DNA of 36,683 nucleotides from assembly GCA_903845345.1 (NCBI GenBank), contig CAIMXF010000047.1, positions 1-36,683 of the forward strand. Direction: 5' to 3'. Below the pieces are notes generated by a model. The model was not told the origin of the DNA. It saw nothing but the letters and a program-made list of their open reading frames with translations, and did not search any database. Positions 23,644-32,334 of the stretch are shown here, in pieces. How positions within the stretch are numbered: position 1 is the first letter of the stretch; each line of letters begins with the position of its first letter. Origin of the DNA: an uncultured beta proteobacterium (GTDB taxonomy: Bacteria; Pseudomonadota; Gammaproteobacteria; Burkholderiales; Burkholderiaceae_C). A program made the translations under genes and the position numbers.

Positions 23644-24725
23644 CCCAGCCCCGCCTCAAGGTCGGCCTGATCGGCTACGGCTACGCTGGCAAGACCTTCC
23701 ACGCCCCGCTGATCTCGGCGGTGCCCGAACTCGAGCTGGCCGCGGTCGCCAGCTCGGATGCGGCCAGGGTGCATGCCGACTGGCCCGGCGTGACGGTGCA
23801 CGCCGCGCCCGCCGAGCTGATCGTGCGCGACGACCTCGACCTCGTCGTCATCGCCACGCCCAACGACACCCACCACCCTCTCGCGCGCGCCGCGCTGCTG
23901 GCCGGCCGCAACGTCGTCGTCGACAAGCCGTTCACCGTGGCGCTCGACGACGCGCGCGAGCTCGTCGCGCTCGCGCGCAAGCGGCGCAGGCTGCTGTCGG
24001 TGTTCCACAACCGGCGCTGGGACGGCGACTTCATGACGCTGCGGCAACTCGTGGCCGACGGCGCGCTCGGCCGCGTCGTCGAGATGAGCTCGCGCCACGA
24101 CCGCTACCGGCCCGAGGTGCGCCAGCGCTGGCGCGAGAGCGCCGGCCAGGGCGCCGGGCTGTGGTTCGACATCGGCCCGCACCTGATCGACCAGGCGCTG
24201 CAGCTGTTCGGCCGGCCGCGCGCGATCGCGCTGCAGCGCGACCTGACGCGCGACGGCGCGCTCGCCGACGACTGGTTCCACGCGAGCCTGCGCTACGACC
24301 GCCTGCACGTGCAGCTGCACGCCGGCATGCTCGTCGCCGCCGGCGCGCCGCGCTTCGCGGTGCACGGCACGCGGGCCAGCTTCGTCAAGGACGGCTTCGA
24401 CGCGCAGGAAGACGCGCTGAAGGCCGGCGTTCGCCCCACGTGGCCGCCGCAGGCCGACTGGGGCGTCGACCTCGGGCGCGCGTCGCGCGTCACGCGAGTC
24501 AGTGGAGCAGGCGACGGCAGCGCCATCGTGGAGCCGGTGGCGCTGCAGCACGGCGCGCACCAGGCCTACTTCGCGGCCATCGCGGCCGCGATCCGCAACG
24601 AGGCGCCGAACCCGGTGCCGCCGGAAGAGGCGCTGGCGGTGATGGCGCTGCTCGAGCTGGGCATCCGCAGCGCCGAAGAGCGCCGCGAGCTGGAGTGGCG
24701 CATTGCGGACGCGCCAGCAGGATAG
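23640..24725 (+). CDS. Gfo/Idh/MocA-family oxidoreductase
   Basis: NAD(P)-dependent sugar or cyclitol dehydrogenase of 361 residues. The N-terminal Rossmann motif is [15 protein letters not shown] (residues 9-23); [14 protein letters not shown], the cofactor/catalytic VVDKPF (EKP-like) and [11 protein letters not shown] follow, with [13 protein letters not shown] later. The GYG.AG..FHAP pattern fits the YdgJ/IolW-like branch, some of which act on scyllo-inositol; the true substrate is unknown. ATG at 23640 is chosen from the family N-terminus; it overlaps the stop of the leader mini-ORF. The YadGH-like ABC genes follow after 25 bp on the same strand, so a shared transcript is possible. Confidence 0.93.
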   Translation: MTQPRLKVGLIGYGYAGKTFHAPLISAVPELELAAVASSDAARVHADWPGVTVHAAPAELIVRDDLDLVVIATPNDTHHPLARAALLAGRNVVVDKPFTVALDDARELVALARKRRRLLSVFHNRRWDGDFMTLRQLVADGALGRVVEMSSRHDRYRPEVRQRWRESAGQGAGLWFDIGPHLIDQALQLFGRPRAIALQRDLTRDGALADDWFHASLRYDRLHVQLHAGMLVAAGAPRFAVHGTRASFVKDGFDAQEDALKAGVRPTWPPQADWGVDLGRASRVTRVSGAGDGSAIVEPVALQHGAHQAYFAAIAAAIRNEAPNPVPPEEALAVMALLELGIRSAEERRELEWRIADAPAG

Positions 24726-24750
24726 GCGCGGGCGCGGGATACTGGGCGCC

Positions 24751-25676
<926 letters not shown>

Positions 25677-25680
<4 letters not shown>

Positions 25681-26444
25681 CCGCCAACTGGCACGCGGTG
25701 CGCGCGATCTACAACTTCGAGATGGCGCGCACCTGGCGCACGCTGATGCAGAGCATCATCTCGCCGGTGATCTCCACGTCGCTGTACTTCGTGGTGTTCG
25801 GCGCGGCCATCGGCTCGCGCATCCAGACCGTGGGCGGCATCCCCTACGGCGCGTTCATCGTGCCGGGGCTGATCATGCTGTCGCTGCTGACGCAGAGCAT
25901 CTCCAACGCGTCGTTCGGCATCTACTTCCCGAAGTTCACCGGCACGATCTACGAGCTGCTGTCGGCCCCGGTGTCCTACGTCGAGATCGTGCTCGCGTAC
26001 GTGGGCGCGGCGGCGTCGAAGTCCATCCTGCTCGGGCTGATCATCCTGGCGACGGCGGCGCTGTTCGTGCCGCTGCACATCGACCACCCGATCGTGATGC
26101 TGGTGTTCCTGGTGCTGACGGCGGTCACCTTCAGCCTGGTCGGCTTCATCATCGGCATCTGGGCCGACGGGTTCGAGAAGCTGCAGGTGATTCCGCTGCT
26201 GATCGTCACGCCGCTCACGTTCCTGGGCGGCAGCTTCTATTCGATCTCGATGCTGCCGCCGTTCTGGCAGAAGGTGGCGCTGTTCAACCCGGTGGTCTAC
26301 CTGATCTCGGGCTTCCGCTGGTCGTTCTACGGCGCGGGCGACGTGAGCGTGGGCCTGAGCATCGGGATGACGATCGCGTTCCTGGCGATCGCGATGGGCG
26401 TCGTGGCATGGATCTTCAAGACCGGCTACCGGCTGAAGAACTGA
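25677..26444 (+). CDS. ABC-2 type exporter permease (YadH-like)
   Basis: Inner-membrane subunit of 255 residues with six predicted spans; it aligns along its length with E. coli YadH. Landmarks: [34 protein letters not shown], the ABC-2 coupling region [31 protein letters not shown] and [15 protein letters not shown] at 25677 has GGGAGG 7 bases upstream and overlaps the ATPase stop codon. The operon ends at the REP-like hairpin that starts right behind this gene. Role: export of an unknown, probably lipid-linked or hydrophobic, compound together with the preceding ATPase. Confidence 0.94.
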
Positions 26445-26446
26445 GT

Positions 26447-26520
26447 GCCGCCAAAGGGGTCAGGTCTTGCCTCTTGCTTCGCGCGGCGGCGAGGCAATAG
26501 GCAAGACCTGGCGTCGTTTT
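26447..26520 (+). repeat. REP-like long inverted repeat, possible terminator
   Basis: After the head GCCGCCAAAGGGGTCAGG (26447-26464) come 17-bp arms, 26461-26477 and 26494-26510, complementary at 16 of 17 positions around a 16-base GC-rich loop (arms built on CAGGTCTTGCCT and AGGCAAGACCTG). GCGTCGTTTT follows, so the RNA could act as a terminator for the ABC operon. The GGGGTCAGGTCTTGC sequence resembles REP palindromes associated with RAYT (Y1) transposases; that link is from memory. No transposase is present. Confidence 0.65.
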
Positions 26521-26537
26521 GGGCAGGTGCGCCATCT

Positions 26538-26729
26538 TCAGGCGTTCGCGCGGTGGCCGATGACGGTCACGTGCTGCACGGCGACGTGCGCCTGGCCGTA
26601 GGCGGCCATCGCGAGGCTGTCGGCCTTCGCGTATTGCCGGGTGGCGATGCCGTTCATGCTGGCGACGGTGGCCAGGGTCATGAGGACGGACAGGGCGAGG
26701 GCGGCGAACCGGGGGGTGGTCTTGGTCAT
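26538..26729 (-). CDS. Small exported protein of unknown function
   Basis: 63 residues. ATG at 26729 has a clear AGGAG 8 bases upstream. Residues 1-25 form a signal peptide or N-terminal anchor (MTKTTPRFAALALSVLMTLATVASMNG). The mature part of about 35 residues has ATRQYAKADSLAMA and ends in VQHVTVIGHRANA. I recall similar short exported proteins with a C-terminal V(V/T)VIG(K/H)R in Burkholderiales, but know of no function. The gene stands alone on the minus strand just beyond the REP-like element and is divergent from the next small gene. Confidence 0.72.
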   Translation of the reverse strand: MTKTTPRFAALALSVLMTLATVASMNGIATRQYAKADSLAMAAYGQAHVAVQHVTVIGHRANA

Positions 26730-26977
26730 GATGGACTCCTGAGGTGGCTGGTGGTGGGTCGGTTCGGAAGCGCGTTTCGTGTTCCGATGGAGGGACTATC
26801 GGAGGTCGTCCCGCCGCCGCGAAGCGCCTTGCGACGATCGGCAGCGAAGACGGCGCGAATCGCCCTGTCGCGCGACGGACCGTTGGCGCAACGCCGCGGC
26901 CGGGGGAACGCCGGTTGCCCGAGGGGGGTGTCGCGGCCTTCCGGCCGCGCTGTGCGCGCTGCGCGAGAAGGCTTCCC

Positions 26978-27250
26978 ATGGACATCAAGCAAGACCCCAA
27001 CTCGATCCCGAACTTCAACTCGGGTGGCCGCGTCGGCGAGGCGCAGCGCGGCGAGCCGGAGCAGATCCAGTCCAGCGTCGAGCTGGATCCGACCGCCGGC
27101 GGCGACGGCGCCGCCAGCGAGGCGGCACAGCACGAGTCGCTGCTCGACGACGGCAAGACCAGGCCGCAGACACCGCCGAAGCCGCAGACCCCGCAGGATC
27201 CGTCGAAGACGGGTGGCGGCGCGATCGACGGGCTGGTTGGCGCGCCCTGA
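26978..27250 (+). CDS. Small disordered hydrophilic protein
   Basis: 90 residues, unassigned. ATG at 26978 has AGAAGG about 7 bases upstream; the longer open frame upstream is compositionally unlike protein. The sequence is acidic and rich in Pro, Gly, Gln, Ser and Asp (MDIKQDPNSIPNFNSGG, then TRPQTPPKPQTPQDPSK), with no cysteine, no membrane span and no signal peptide. It is probably intrinsically disordered and cytoplasmic. It converges on the histidine kinase gene, with stop codons 18 bp apart. Confidence 0.65.
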   Translation: MDIKQDPNSIPNFNSGGRVGEAQRGEPEQIQSSVELDPTAGGDGAASEAAQHESLLDDGKTRPQTPPKPQTPQDPSKTGGGAIDGLVGAP

Positions 27251-27268
27251 ACGACGCGGCCTGCCGGC

Positions 27269-28420
27269 TCAGCTCGACAGCGGCAGGTGCAAGGTCGCGC
27301 AGAGTCCGCCGCCGGACCGCGCGGCCAGTTCGAGGCGGCCGCCCTCGCGTTCGGCGAGCGCGCGGGTGATGTAGAGCCCGAGGCCCAGGCCCGCACGGCG
27401 GCCGGAGTCGCGCTCGTCGCCGGCCCAGCGCAGGAACGGCGTGCCTGCGCTCGCGAGCTGTTCGGCACTGAGGCCCGGGCCTCGATCCATGACCGTCACG
27501 CAGACGCTGGTCGGCCCGTTCGTCACCTCGATCTCCACCGAGCCGTGTTGGCCGCCATGGCGGATCGCGTTCTCGATCAGGTTCTCGACCATGCGCCGGA
27601 ACGCGGCCGGCTGGCAGGGCGTCGAGGCGGGCATGCCGCTGAGCGTGACCTCGGGAGCGCGCTGCGGCAGGTCGTCGACGATCGCCTGCACCAGCGCGAA
27701 CGCGTCGAAGCGGCCGGCCACGCCGCCGGCGTTGGGCGTCGCCGGGCGGAACAGCGCCAGCAGGCTCTCGATGAGCTCGTCCATCTGGTGCACGTCGTCG
27801 ATGGCGCTGCGCACGCCCGGGTGCGCCTCCAGCTCGGACAGCCGCATGCGCAGCCGCGTGAGCGGCGTGCGCAGGTCGTGCGACACGGTGGCCAGCATCA
27901 GGCGCTGCGTGTCGAAGTCGGTCTTGAGCTGGCGCGACAGGTCGTTGAACACGCGCGCCGTCTCGCGCACCTCGCGCGTGCCGCGCTCCTCGTCGAGCTG
28001 CGGCGGCGCGGCCAGCGGGTTGCCGACGGCCGTCGGCGACAGCGACTGCGCCAGCAGCCGCGCGGCGTTGCTGAGCCGCTGCATCGGCAGCGACAGCACC
28101 CGGGCCGCCAGCCACGCGGCGAGGGCGACGGCGAGGATCTTGATCACGGCGTCCAGGCCGAGCGAGATCCACGGCGGATGGCCCGGATAGGATGCCGCCG
28201 ACGCGCCAAGCGAGGCTGCACGCACGCCCGAAGACGGCACATGGGCGATGTGCGCGATCACCGGCTCCATCGACTGGCCCAGCGAGCGTTCCGTCCTCCA
28301 GGGCGGCGGCGGCGCGGTGGCCCGGAACACCTCGAACGCCAGGATGGAGCTGATCGAGAACGCGACCAGCAGCAGCAGGAACAGCCGCAGGAACAGCGTG
28401 TCGATGTTCTTGAATCGCAA
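27269..28420 (-). CDS. Sensor histidine kinase (EnvZ-like), no adjacent response regulator
   Basis: A 383-residue membrane kinase. Span 1 is at 9-30, a short periplasmic loop of about 55 residues at 32-86, span 2 at about 88-107, and HAMP at 108-165 (LPMQRLSNAARLLAQS). The dimerisation/phosphoacceptor motif SHDLRTPLTRLRMRL has His181, and the ATPase domain has NLIENAIRHG, DRGPGLS and GLGLGLYITRAL. The HDLRTPLTR motif is typical of EnvZ/OmpR-type kinases. The start codon is TTG at 28420, supported by AGGAG 8 bases upstream; that AGGAG overlaps the stop codon of the preceding SDR gene, so the kinase is translated from the SDR transcript. No response regulator gene lies in the flanks, which is unusual for this class. 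Confidence 0.9.
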   Translation of the reverse strand: MRFKNIDTLFLRLFLLLLVAFSISSILAFEVFRATAPPPPWRTERSLGQSMEPVIAHIAHVPSSGVRAASLGASAASYPGHPPWISLGLDAVIKILAVALAAWLAARVLSLPMQRLSNAARLLAQSLSPTAVGNPLAAPPQLDEERGTREVRETARVFNDLSRQLKTDFDTQRLMLATVSHDLRTPLTRLRMRLSELEAHPGVRSAIDDVHQMDELIESLLALFRPATPNAGGVAGRFDAFALVQAIVDDLPQRAPEVTLSGMPASTPCQPAAFRRMVENLIENAIRHGGQHGSVEIEVTNGPTSVCVTVMDRGPGLSAEQLASAGTPFLRWAGDERDSGRRAGLGLGLYITRALAEREGGRLELAARSGGGLCATLHLPLSS

Positions 28421-28431
28421 GGTCGCCGCTC

Positions 28432-29235
28432 CTAGTAGACGATGGCGCGCGGCGCGCCGCCGCCCACCGCGATCGCGTCGCCGTTGATCGCCCGCGAGCG
28501 TGGCGAGCAGAGGAAGGCGACGACGTCGGCCACCTCGCGCGCATCGACGAGATGGCGGATGCTGTTGCCCTCGGCCATCTCGCGCTCGATGTCCGCGGCG
28601 CTGCGGCCGGTGGCGGCGGCCTTGCGCGCGACCAGCGGCGCGGTGCGCTCCGTGCGCGTGAGTCCCGGGTGCACCACGGTCACCTGGATGCCGGCCGGCC
28701 CCAGTTCGTCGGCCATGTTCTTGGTGAGCGCGGCCACCGCGACGTTGCGCATCGAGCCCACCGCGCTGCCGCTCTGGCGCGCGGCCAGGCCGCTGATGTT
28801 GACGATGCGGCCCCAGCCGGCGGCACGCATCCCCGGCACCACCTCGCGCGCGCAGCGCACGTAGCCCATCACCTTGATGTCGAGTTCGCGGTGGAAGAAG
28901 TCGCCGGCGATCTCCTCGAGCCGGGGCGGCGCGGCGTAGCCGGCGGGCTCGGCGGCGGCGTTGACCAGGATGTCGATGGCCCCGCCCAGCTGCTTCGCGG
29001 CGGTGGCGACGGCGTCGCGCACCTGGTCGTCGCTGGTCGTGTCGGCCACCACCGCGATGACGTCGCCGCCGGTCTGCATCGCCAGTTCGGCGACGGCATC
29101 CAGCAGCGTCTGCTCGTGGCGCGCCAGCAGCGCGACGTCGGCGCCCTCGAGCAGCAGCGCGCGCGCGATGGCCTTGCCGATGCCCTTGCTGCCGCCGGTG
29201 ACCAGGGCGCGCTTGCCTTTGAGCTGGAGATCCAT
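28432..29235 (-). CDS. SDR-family protein lacking the catalytic YxxxK pair
   Basis: 267 residues with an intact nucleotide-binding TGGSKGIG (13-20), NAAA in place of NNAG (92-95), and the active-site Ser148 (VNISG). Counting on, the expected Tyr160 is Gly and the expected Lys164 is Asn (VGSMRNVAVAALTKN). I recall an SDR subgroup with this xMRNVAVAALTKN segment, so the change is probably ancestral rather than recent damage. It may bind NAD(P) without ordinary dehydrogenase chemistry, or use other residues. ATG at 29235 is set by the family N-terminus (MDLQLKGKRALVTGG). The histidine kinase gene follows with an 11-bp gap. Confidence 0.9.
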   Translation of the reverse strand: MDLQLKGKRALVTGGSKGIGKAIARALLLEGADVALLARHEQTLLDAVAELAMQTGGDVIAVVADTTSDDQVRDAVATAAKQLGGAIDILVNAAAEPAGYAAPPRLEEIAGDFFHRELDIKVMGYVRCAREVVPGMRAAGWGRIVNISGLAARQSGSAVGSMRNVAVAALTKNMADELGPAGIQVTVVHPGLTRTERTAPLVARKAAATGRSAADIEREMAEGNSIRHLVDAREVADVVAFLCSPRSRAINGDAIAVGGGAPRAIVY

Positions 29236-29370
29236 GGAAGTCTCTCGCGAAGGAATGGAGGCCCGATTCTGACCCGCCTGCGAAAGGCGACGCGGCCGCC
29301 GGGCCAACGTGGACGCGGCCTCCGGCATTCATCATCGTCGGGCAAGGTGAGGCGCGTGTTGCTGCCCGCC

Positions 29371-30312
29371 TCAGGCCGTCGACGAATCGCTGGCGAGCGC
29401 CAGCCGGCGCCGGCTCGCGAAGCGGCGTTGCTCGCCGGTGACCGGATCGGCGAACGCGATCTCGCGCGCGAGCAGCTGCAGCGGGTGCGACCAGTCGGGC
29501 GGCGCCCCGGGCGCGGGTTCGGGCCACAGCGTGGGATAGATGCGGTCGCCGATGATGGGCAGCCCCAGCGCGTTCATCTGCACGCGCAGCTGGTGCGTGC
29601 GGCCGGTGCGCGGGGTCAGGCGATAGAGCGCGTGGCGGTCGCCGATGCGCTCGACCAGTTCGACCCGCGCTTGCGAGTTCGCCTCGCCGGGCACGACCCG
29701 CACCTGCATGAAGCCCGCGCCATGCGGCTTCTCGAGCCGATGGTGCGCGACGAGCGGCAGCGCGAGGTCGCCGCGCCACGGCGCGATCGCCTCGTAGACC
29801 TTGGTCACCGCGCGTTCGCGCAGCAGCGCGTGGTACGCGCCGCGCTCCTGCGCGCGCACGGTGAACACGAGCACGCCGGCGGTCTCGCGGTCGAGGCGGT
29901 GCAGGGGCGCGAGCGCGGCGATGCCCAGTTGCTGGCGCAGCCGCACCAGCACGGTCTCGCGCAGGTGGCGGCCGCTCGGGATCACCGGCAGGAAGTGCGG
30001 CTTGTCGACGACGACCAGGTGTTCGTCCCGGTGCAGCACCTCGACGTCGAACGGCACGCGCGGCTCGGGCGGCGGGTCGCGCCAGTACCAGACGAGGCTG
30101 CCGGCGATGCAGGGCGCGTCCCCGGCCAGCGGCCGGCCGTCGGCGTCGAGCACGTCGCCGCGCGCCAGCCGTGCGGGCCAGTCGGCGACGGCGGGAAAGC
30201 GCGCCACGAGGAAGTCCAGCAGCCTCGCGAAGCGGCCGTCGCCGACGCCCACGCGGCTGGCCGCGACGCCGTCGCGCATCGGCGGCGCGATCGCGTCAGT
30301 CGTTCGCTTCAT
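29371..30312 (-). CDS. RluA-family pseudouridine synthase
   Basis: Converts uridine to pseudouridine in structured RNA (23S rRNA or tRNA). Of 313 residues, the first 80 are a basic domain (RLLDFLVARFPAVADWPARL...GDVLDADGRPL) in the S4-like position. The catalytic motif HRLDRETAG has Asp141, and RTGRTHQLRVQM follows. The target cannot be named: the protein is not a close RluC or RluD, and the WYWRDPPPEPRVPFDVEVLH segment is typical of the tRNA/rRNA 'RluA-like' group next to TrhO. ATG at 30312 overlaps the trhO stop by 17 bp; ATG at 30279 is an alternative. Together with trhO it forms an RNA-modification operon. Confidence 0.93.
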   Translation of the reverse strand: MKRTTDAIAPPMRDGVAASRVGVGDGRFARLLDFLVARFPAVADWPARLARGDVLDADGRPLAGDAPCIAGSLVWYWRDPPPEPRVPFDVEVLHRDEHLVVVDKPHFLPVIPSGRHLRETVLVRLRQQLGIAALAPLHRLDRETAGVLVFTVRAQERGAYHALLRERAVTKVYEAIAPWRGDLALPLVAHHRLEKPHGAGFMQVRVVPGEANSQARVELVERIGDRHALYRLTPRTGRTHQLRVQMNALGLPIIGDRIYPTLWPEPAPGAPPDWSHPLQLLAREIAFADPVTGEQRRFASRRRLALASDSSTA

Positions 30313-31129
30313 CGAGGCGACGCGCCCGCTGCAGGCGCCAGGCCTCGTCGGCGTGCGCCGGGTCGAACACCTGTTCCGCGGTGGTGGCGGTCTCGCGCAG
30401 GCGGGTGTCCAGCGCGACCCGGTTGTCGAACACGAAGCACTCGCCCTGCCAGTCGCGATCTGCGTCGGGCAGTTGCCGGAAGTAGTTCAGGATGCCGCCG
30501 TCGAGTTGCCAGACGTCGAGACCGAGGTCGCGCAGCCACGGCGCGGTCTTGTCGCAGCGGATGCCGCCGGTGCAGTACATCGCCACCGGCCGGCGCGCCG
30601 CGCGCCACTCGTCGGCATGCGCCCGCACCCAGGCGACGAAGTCGCGGAAGTTGTGCACGCCCGGGTCGACCGCGCCGCGGAAGCGGCCCAGGCGCACCTC
30701 GAAGTGGTTGCGGTTGTCCAGCAGCACGACGTCGTCGCGCGCCAGCAGCTCGCGCCACGCCGCGGGCGACAGGTGGCTCGCGTCGCGCTCGTCGGGCGCG
30801 GGCAGCGCGCCGGGCAGGCCCAGCGCGACGATCTCCGGCTTCACGCCCACCTTGAGCCGGCCGAATGGCGGCGTGGTGCACGCGCTGTGCCTGGACGCCA
30901 TGCCGCGCAGGGCGCCGTCCAGCGCGTCCTGCAGCGCGGCCTCGAACGCGGCGACCGCCGCCGGCGTGCCCGCGACCGTGCCGTTGACGCCTTCGTGCGC
31001 GACCACGATGCTGCCCGTCAACTCGCGCGCGAGCCCGCGCAGCACTTCGGCTGCGGCCGTCGGGTCGGACAGGGGCACGAAGCGGTAGAACGCGCTGTGC
31101 AGCAACGGGGAAGGCGAGGGCTCGGACAT
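30296..31129 (-). CDS. trhO: tRNA uridine(34) hydroxylase TrhO (YceA-type rhodanese)
   Basis: Makes 5-hydroxyuridine at the tRNA wobble position with oxygen, a step toward mo5U/cmo5U. The N-terminal domain (about 10-100) carries VVAHEGVNGTVAG and the conserved PPFGRLKVGVKPEIVALG; the rhodanese domain (about 115-235) has VVLLDNRNHFEVRLG and the active Cys186 in MYCTGGIRCDKT. The 277-residue length is near E. coli TrhO without its C-terminal tail. ATG at 31129. It is first in a minus-strand operon with the RluA-family gene. Confidence 0.95.
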   Translation of the reverse strand: MSEPSPSPLLHSAFYRFVPLSDPTAAAEVLRGLARELTGSIVVAHEGVNGTVAGTPAAVAAFEAALQDALDGALRGMASRHSACTTPPFGRLKVGVKPEIVALGLPGALPAPDERDASHLSPAAWRELLARDDVVLLDNRNHFEVRLGRFRGAVDPGVHNFRDFVAWVRAHADEWRAARRPVAMYCTGGIRCDKTAPWLRDLGLDVWQLDGGILNYFRQLPDADRDWQGECFVFDNRVALDTRLRETATTAEQVFDPAHADEAWRLQRARRLDEAND

Positions 31130-31566
31130 CGAGCTTCGATTGTCTCAGGGCCCGCGCGCGTGCGCGCGCGCCCGCCGCTCGAGATCGTCGCGCACGATGG
31201 GCTCGGCGACACGCCGCGCATGCCCGATTGCAGGCGCTGCTTGCGATCCCGGCCCGACGCGCGTGCCGCGTTCGTCCGGACGGCGGCCCGGCGGAGGCGG
31301 GCGATGCCGTATCCGGTCAGGATTCTTCGCCGCGCGAGCCGAGTCCCGGCCCAGCCTGTCGCCCACGGGCCGGCGCAACCTCCCACCGGCCTCGCGAGCG
31401 AGGCCGGCAGCGCCGCAGGCACTCGCGGCCGCCCATGCCGCAATGCCGCCCGGCAGCAAGCCGCAGCCGCAAGACTCCGCTGCCTGGTGCCATCCGCGTA
31501 CCACATTTCGCCCCCGATTTCGATGACCGAACGAGAGTAGACTCCGCCCTTTTTCCGACTCCGACA
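31130..31566. other. Intergenic region between divergent trhO and the DUF3348 operon
   Basis: 437 bases with no gene that I can support. Open frames exist on both strands, but they are Arg/Ala/Pro-rich shadows without motifs. It must hold promoters for both operons. A TAGACT at 31538-31543 could be a -10 for the rightward operon, with no good -35 match; no clear operator dyad was seen. Confidence 0.45.
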
Positions 31567-32334
31567 GTGCCTGGCAGCCTGGCGCGCGACGTGCGCCGCA
31601 CCCCTCTCACCGGCTCGACGTTCATCCGCACGTTGGCCACCCTCGACGACGCCGCCGCCCCCGCGGCGCCCGATGCGTTCGCGCAGCGGCTCGCCCAATG
31701 GTTCGACTGGACCCACGCGTTCTCGCTGTCGGCGGCGCTGGGCGATGCGGGCGCGCGTGTGGATGCGCCGGCCGTGGCCGGCTTCGCCGGGCAGGGCGCG
31801 CTGGCGGCCGACGAACGCGAGTTCGCGCGCGTGCGCGCCGCGTTGACGAAGGCGATCGCGGAGGCGCCGGACGGCGTGGCCGAGACGCGGCGCGTGCCTC
31901 GTCCCGTGGCCGGCGCTGCCGTTGCCGCCGAGACGCCCGTCGACTTCGCCACCTATCGCCAGCGCTACGCCACATGCCAGCTGGCGATGGAGACGCAGAT
32001 CGTGCCGCTGCGCCGGCGGCTGCGGTCGTCACTGGCCGACCGGTCGGCGGCGCTGGCCCGGCTGGCCGGGCTGGACATCGTGATGGAACAGGTCGTCGGC
32101 GCGCGGGAGCGCGCGCTGCTGGCCACGGTCGGCGCGCGGCTGGAGCGGCGCTTCGACCAGCTGCGCGGCGCGCGCGGCGACTTGGCGTCGGAAGCGCCCG
32201 TCCAGCCCGGGACGTGGCTGGAACGGTTCCGCCAGGAGATGCGGGGCCTGTTGCTCGCCGAACTCGATCTCCGCCTGCAACCCGTCGAAGGCCTGCTCGA
32301 AGCCTGCCGCAAGTCGCACCTGGTCCGCTCATGA
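31567..32334 (+). CDS. DUF3348 family protein, first gene of a putative membrane-motor operon
   Basis: About 255 residues, function unknown. The N-terminal RRTPLTGSTFIRTLATL is the signature start of DUF3348, a family I know from Burkholderiales. The rest is helical and charged, with no signal peptide or membrane span (for example VDFATYRQRYATCQLAMETQ and QVVGARERALLATVGARLE), so the protein is cytoplasmic. The start is uncertain: GTG at 31567 is used; GTG at 31591, just before RRTPLTG, is equally possible. The stop overlaps the ATG of the next gene (ATGA, 32331-32334), giving tight coupling. It is likely a cytoplasmic partner of the membrane complex encoded downstream. Confidence 0.85.
   Translation: MPGSLARDVRRTPLTGSTFIRTLATLDDAAAPAAPDAFAQRLAQWFDWTHAFSLSAALGDAGARVDAPAVAGFAGQGALAADEREFARVRAALTKAIAEAPDGVAETRRVPRPVAGAAVAAETPVDFATYRQRYATCQLAMETQIVPLRRRLRSSLADRSAALARLAGLDIVMEQVVGARERALLATVGARLERRFDQLRGARGDLASEAPVQPGTWLERFRQEMRGLLLAELDLRLQPVEGLLEACRKSHLVRS

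Noticed and set aside
27269-29779. 836-codon frame that would give the histidine kinase a huge N-terminal extension
   Set aside because: The upstream part is a shadow of the SDR gene in another frame. A TTG start with AGGAG at 28420 gives a normal kinase N-terminus with span 1 at residue 9.
31145-31504. Minus-strand 119-codon ORF in the gap before the motor operon
   Set aside because: Arg/Ala/Gly/Pro-rich composition, no ribosome site, no motif; typical of random frames in this GC content.
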